Assembly: GCA_019914995.1 (NCBI GenBank) | Contig: CM034131.1 | Coordinates: 8,030,501 to 8,094,500, forward strand | Source: Acanthochlamys bracteata | Taxonomy: Eukaryota > Streptophyta > Magnoliopsida > Pandanales > Velloziaceae | DNA: 64,000 bases | Direction: 5' to 3' | In this document: positions 60,811 through 64,000 of the stretch, piece by piece | Layout of the letters: every line of letters starts with the position of its first letter | How positions within the stretch are numbered: position 1 is the first letter of the stretch | Notes under the pieces: model-generated | Databases searched by the model: none | What the model was told of the DNA's origin: nothing | Seen by the model: only the letters and a program-made list of their open reading frames with translations | Program-made: the position numbers and the translations under genes

Positions 60811-63313
60811 GAATTAGCCTGTTTTTATTTGTTTTAGCTTGCAGAAGAAGGACTCGATCTTTAACTGATATTGTGTTTGTGATAAAGAAGACGAAGAAGA
60901 AGCAGATTCAATGAGATATAAATAGAAGTGAACTGAGGAGGGAATTACTCTGAATAAAAATTTAAAAGAATTAAATTGCTGGGAAAACGCGGCACTGAGC
61001 TGGAATCAGTGACCGAACGGAGTTGCATGTTATTGTTGGCGAGTGGAGAATTAGATAAAATAATTTGATTAAGTTCTAACAATCGTCCCAGACGGAAATC
61101 ATGCATGAATTCTCTCGATTTAGTTACGAATCGAACAGTTGCATTTCCACGATGGTTCGATCGATACATTGAAACAGTTAGACAACTCTTTTTCAAGCGT
61201 ATATGATTACATGCTTGCGGCAAATGGAGAATTTTCTAATAAAATTATCTAGGGAATGGGGAATCAATTTTTTCTTTTAAGAAAATCTGCTTCTGGGTAC
61301 TTAGTTTTTTTAAAGTTGCCTATGATTTTGGTCAAAAAATGTGGGATTGAGGATTGCTGGTTATGAGTGGTCACGCACTACTAACTACGCTGGCGGAAGC
61401 AAAACGCAAATGCACAAGGCTGTTAATTTGGTACGTCCTTCTTTTTTTTTTTCATTTTTAAAATAAAATATTTTATGGCAGTCGATAATGCACATATTCT
61501 TAGTTTACAATCTCTTCGCTATCATATTAATAAAATTATTTAGAAATTGATAATTAAAGGAAGTGCAACCGTTTTGTTTTGGTATTGAGCAACGTAACCT
61601 ACGTTCATACACAATAATAAATAATATAACATGTTTGACTATATGTTTGTAATCGTGTGGCGGTTCAATAACGAGAACTTGGGCTGTTGACTGAGTTCGT
61701 GGCTAGATTTTGAACGTTAAAATTGGACCTGTTTTTTGTGGGTATATTTGTATGGATATTTGTTTTACCCACTATCAAAACAATACAACAAGTGTTTTCT
61801 ATAAGAGATGATTTTTCAAAAAATAATTACTTTAGAAATTAAAATTTTAAAATAAAGTAAATACAAATAAAATTATTATAGAAGTATGTAAAAGATTATT
61901 CGAAAGTAAATTTTTATTAAAAAATTATTTGTGTAAAAAAGCATGCCTAAAATGTATTATTATGTTGCATCAGAATTCAGAAATCCTATTCAATAAGAAA
62001 TCACTATTCAATACAAACTACCAAGACATCAACCTCACTGCATCGCAAATCTTCAGACTTTGTAATAACTTAAAAGGTGATGTTTGAGAATGCTTTTCTA
62101 ACTCATTTTTATTTAATTTTTCATTTCATATTTACTTTCTACAAAATTTTACAGAATTATTTTAAAGTTTTAACTACAAAATTTTAGTTACAGAATTACA
62201 AAGTCTCATATTTAGCAAAAACTTATTATTATTATACTTTAAATAAAGAATATATAATTTATTATTTAAAAATTTTAAAAATATATTTCGGTTAAAATTT
62301 TTTTTTTTCATAAGCACATAGCACATCCGGGCTGTTGTATGGCGGCTTGAAATCTTGTGCAGGCAATGTCGACCGTCTACCACCGAGACAAGGAATGTGC
62401 GAAGTCAATGTTGTTTGGACCTCCATTGCTAGAACAACATTTTTCTGTGCAAATGTATATGCGCCATACTTGTAATGTCTAAGAAAAAATCAGTACCTTG
62501 AATTTCTCCTTCTATGACATAATAATAAGGTTTAAAAGCAAAAATTGTGGAACAGCCCTGATCATCTATTCACAGCAATGCCAGGTAGTTCTAAAGATTG
62601 GGTATTGCAGAAAACCAGAAATTACCTGAAGCAAAGCTGCATAAAAGAAGACTACCATTACCAGACAAACAACAGATCCCCTCACATATCTTAAATAGCT
62701 GGGCAAATGAATCATGAAGCCAACCAAATGTAGGAGAACAAATAGTGGCATCACAAATTTCTTCTTGTATGCCACTCAAAGGACGTAAGGTTTCAGAAAG
62801 AAAAACTTATGACAATCTTGTTCACAGCACGAATTCCAGTTCTGAATATAGGATATTGAACTTAATTGCAGGTTACCTCTACAAGGCACCGATTCACAAT
62901 AATGGACCTCTTAGATAGCAAAACCTCATCCTCTTCTCTCATAAGATACCAATGCATATGTTTCAGATATATAAACAAGACATCATAGATGCTTTTTTTC
63001 TCATAACTAGGCCTTCAAGTGGCAGTTCTATACTACTTAAACTGATCTGCATTCCCACAGATGTGAGGAAGGAGTACAAGGATATCAATAGTTGTTGAAA
63101 GCTATAAACATTTCATAGGAATGAGCAATTCTCGGAATCATTCCCACAACATTGACCTAAGACATTTTCCGAAAGTGCAAGCTCAAGAAGTTTGATAGAG
63201 AGAAAATTTTCATCCACTTAAGCTACTCACTTGACAGCTCCTTAATTTCAATACAAGGAACTACCAACAATGTTAGTGCAGATGATACACTAGGGGTCAC
63301 ACATGAGCCTTTC
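60811..63313. other. Spacer upstream of the peroxidase and 3' side of the right-edge gene
   Basis: No gene is supported between 60811 and about 62560. It includes the peroxidase promoter and AT-rich stretches (for example 61790-61930 and 62070-62310) that resemble decayed MITE-like sequence without clear ends. From about 62570 to 63313 composition is less biased and lies beyond the stop of a minus-strand gene, so it may be 3' UTR or further downstream sequence. Confidence 0.45.
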
Positions 63314-63373
63314 CTACCTCCTCACTGGAGGAGCACTTCTTCCAGGTCCAGCACCACGACCGGCAGGTTGAGC
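63314..63373 (-). CDS. Terminal exon, probably of small nuclear ribonucleoprotein SmD3 (partial)
   Basis: After a clean acceptor (TTGCTGCAG), 60 nt encode AQPAGRGAGPGRSAPPVRR and a TAG stop. A Gly/Arg-rich tail ending PPVRR is how I recall plant SmD3 proteins finishing; SmD3 is a core Sm-ring subunit of spliceosomal snRNPs, and its RG-rich tail is a target of arginine methylation. Only this last exon is inside the window as far as I can see; the remaining exons would lie beyond 64000 on the right. Other RG-rich RNA-binding proteins are possible. Confidence 0.5.
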   Translation of the reverse strand, partial: AQPAGRGAGPGRSAPPVRR

Positions 63374-64000
63374 CTGCAGCAAGAAACAACTGTGAGATGC
63401 AGTCCTCAAATAAAAACAGCATTGTGCATAGTCACACGCCAAGGTATGATCGCCATGTAAGGCTTGTATTCATGGGACAGCTTCCTAGTAACAAGTGTAA
63501 CAGTCACATCCCAACACAAACATAAAACAACTGTATCAACATTAGGTAATATCAAACAATATTGTTTCTGTCTTTAAGCAGCAGTCCTTAGGTTTCAGCG
63601 CATCCATCAATCAATTACGAGCTAACATGCTAATATCTGCCTGTGTAACAGGTAACATTCTATCACTACTCGTATTGTCTTCCATTTCCAAACATCTGCA
63701 TCTCTTTGAAGATATACTCCTTCAAAAGATAGCAATCCCTGCCAAATTCCATCTTTTAGCTTCTATGACTGGATACATACCTTTAAAAGACTTATCAGAA
63801 CATCAATATGTTGGTTTAGCCCAATACCATGTGTTGTTGTCTTACAACTGGGCAAGCATTAAACTGGGAGCAGATGCTATAAACAGAATGAAACACAAAA
63901 GAAGATGATCTGTAACACTGAGAACATGGATCATGTGCTACAGGAAACATTAAAAAGAAGTGTGTATGTGCATTCAAAGAATACAGTGACTTCCAGTTAC
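63374..64000 (-). other. Probable intron of the right-edge gene
   Basis: Sequence directly upstream (minus strand) of the terminal exon acceptor at 63374. No further exon with a matching donor and recognisable protein was found up to the window edge. An ORF at 63627-63908 on the plus strand has no family signature. Confidence 0.4.

Overview
The window is nuclear DNA of a flowering plant. Its genes are split by many short GT-AG introns, the spacers are very AT-rich, and the products are plant-specific or plant-typical: a NETWORKED actin-binding protein, a TSO1-type CXC protein, mitochondrial methylcrotonoyl-CoA carboxylase alpha, a plant Raf-like kinase, homocysteine S-methyltransferase, cytosolic SRP54, a type I inositol polyphosphate 5-phosphatase and a class III peroxidase. 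Gene content and intron style suggest a eudicot with a moderately compact genome; I cannot name the species. All exon models were built by hand from splice motifs and reading-frame continuity.

Layout, left to right. 1-1803: AT-rich flank with one MITE-like element. 1804-7452 (-): NET1-type gene, with a non-coding leader reaching about 8580. 12395-18140 (-): TSO1/SOL-type CXC regulator. 20542-26702 (+): MCCA. 29447-33592 (+): MRK1/CBC-type Raf-like kinase. 35160-38586 (+): homocysteine S-methyltransferase. 39431-42784 (-): SRP54. 47993-51223 (+): 5-phosphatase. 54120-54534 (-): broken alpha-hairpinin gene. 55799-56275 (-): intact two-module alpha-hairpinin precursor. 59578-60810 (-): class III peroxidase whose signal peptide is out of frame with the mature protein. 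63314-63373 (-): last exon of a gene that runs off the right edge, probably SmD3.

The genes do not form a pathway. Their order does carry information: from memory of Arabidopsis chromosome 3, HMT3 (At3g22740), a Raf-like kinase (At3g22750), SOL1/TSO1 (At3g22760/At3g22780) and NET1A (At3g22790) are neighbours, and the same four families lie in the same relative order here, with MCCA placed between the CXC gene and the kinase. The spacers hold two families of roughly 200-260 bp, AT-rich, TIR-bearing elements that look like MITEs.

No new biological system stands out. The most useful observations are the live/dead alpha-hairpinin pair, the peroxidase frameshift, a tandem duplication that copies a 5' splice site in NET1, an obligatory GC-AG intron in the methyltransferase, and the MITE-like families.
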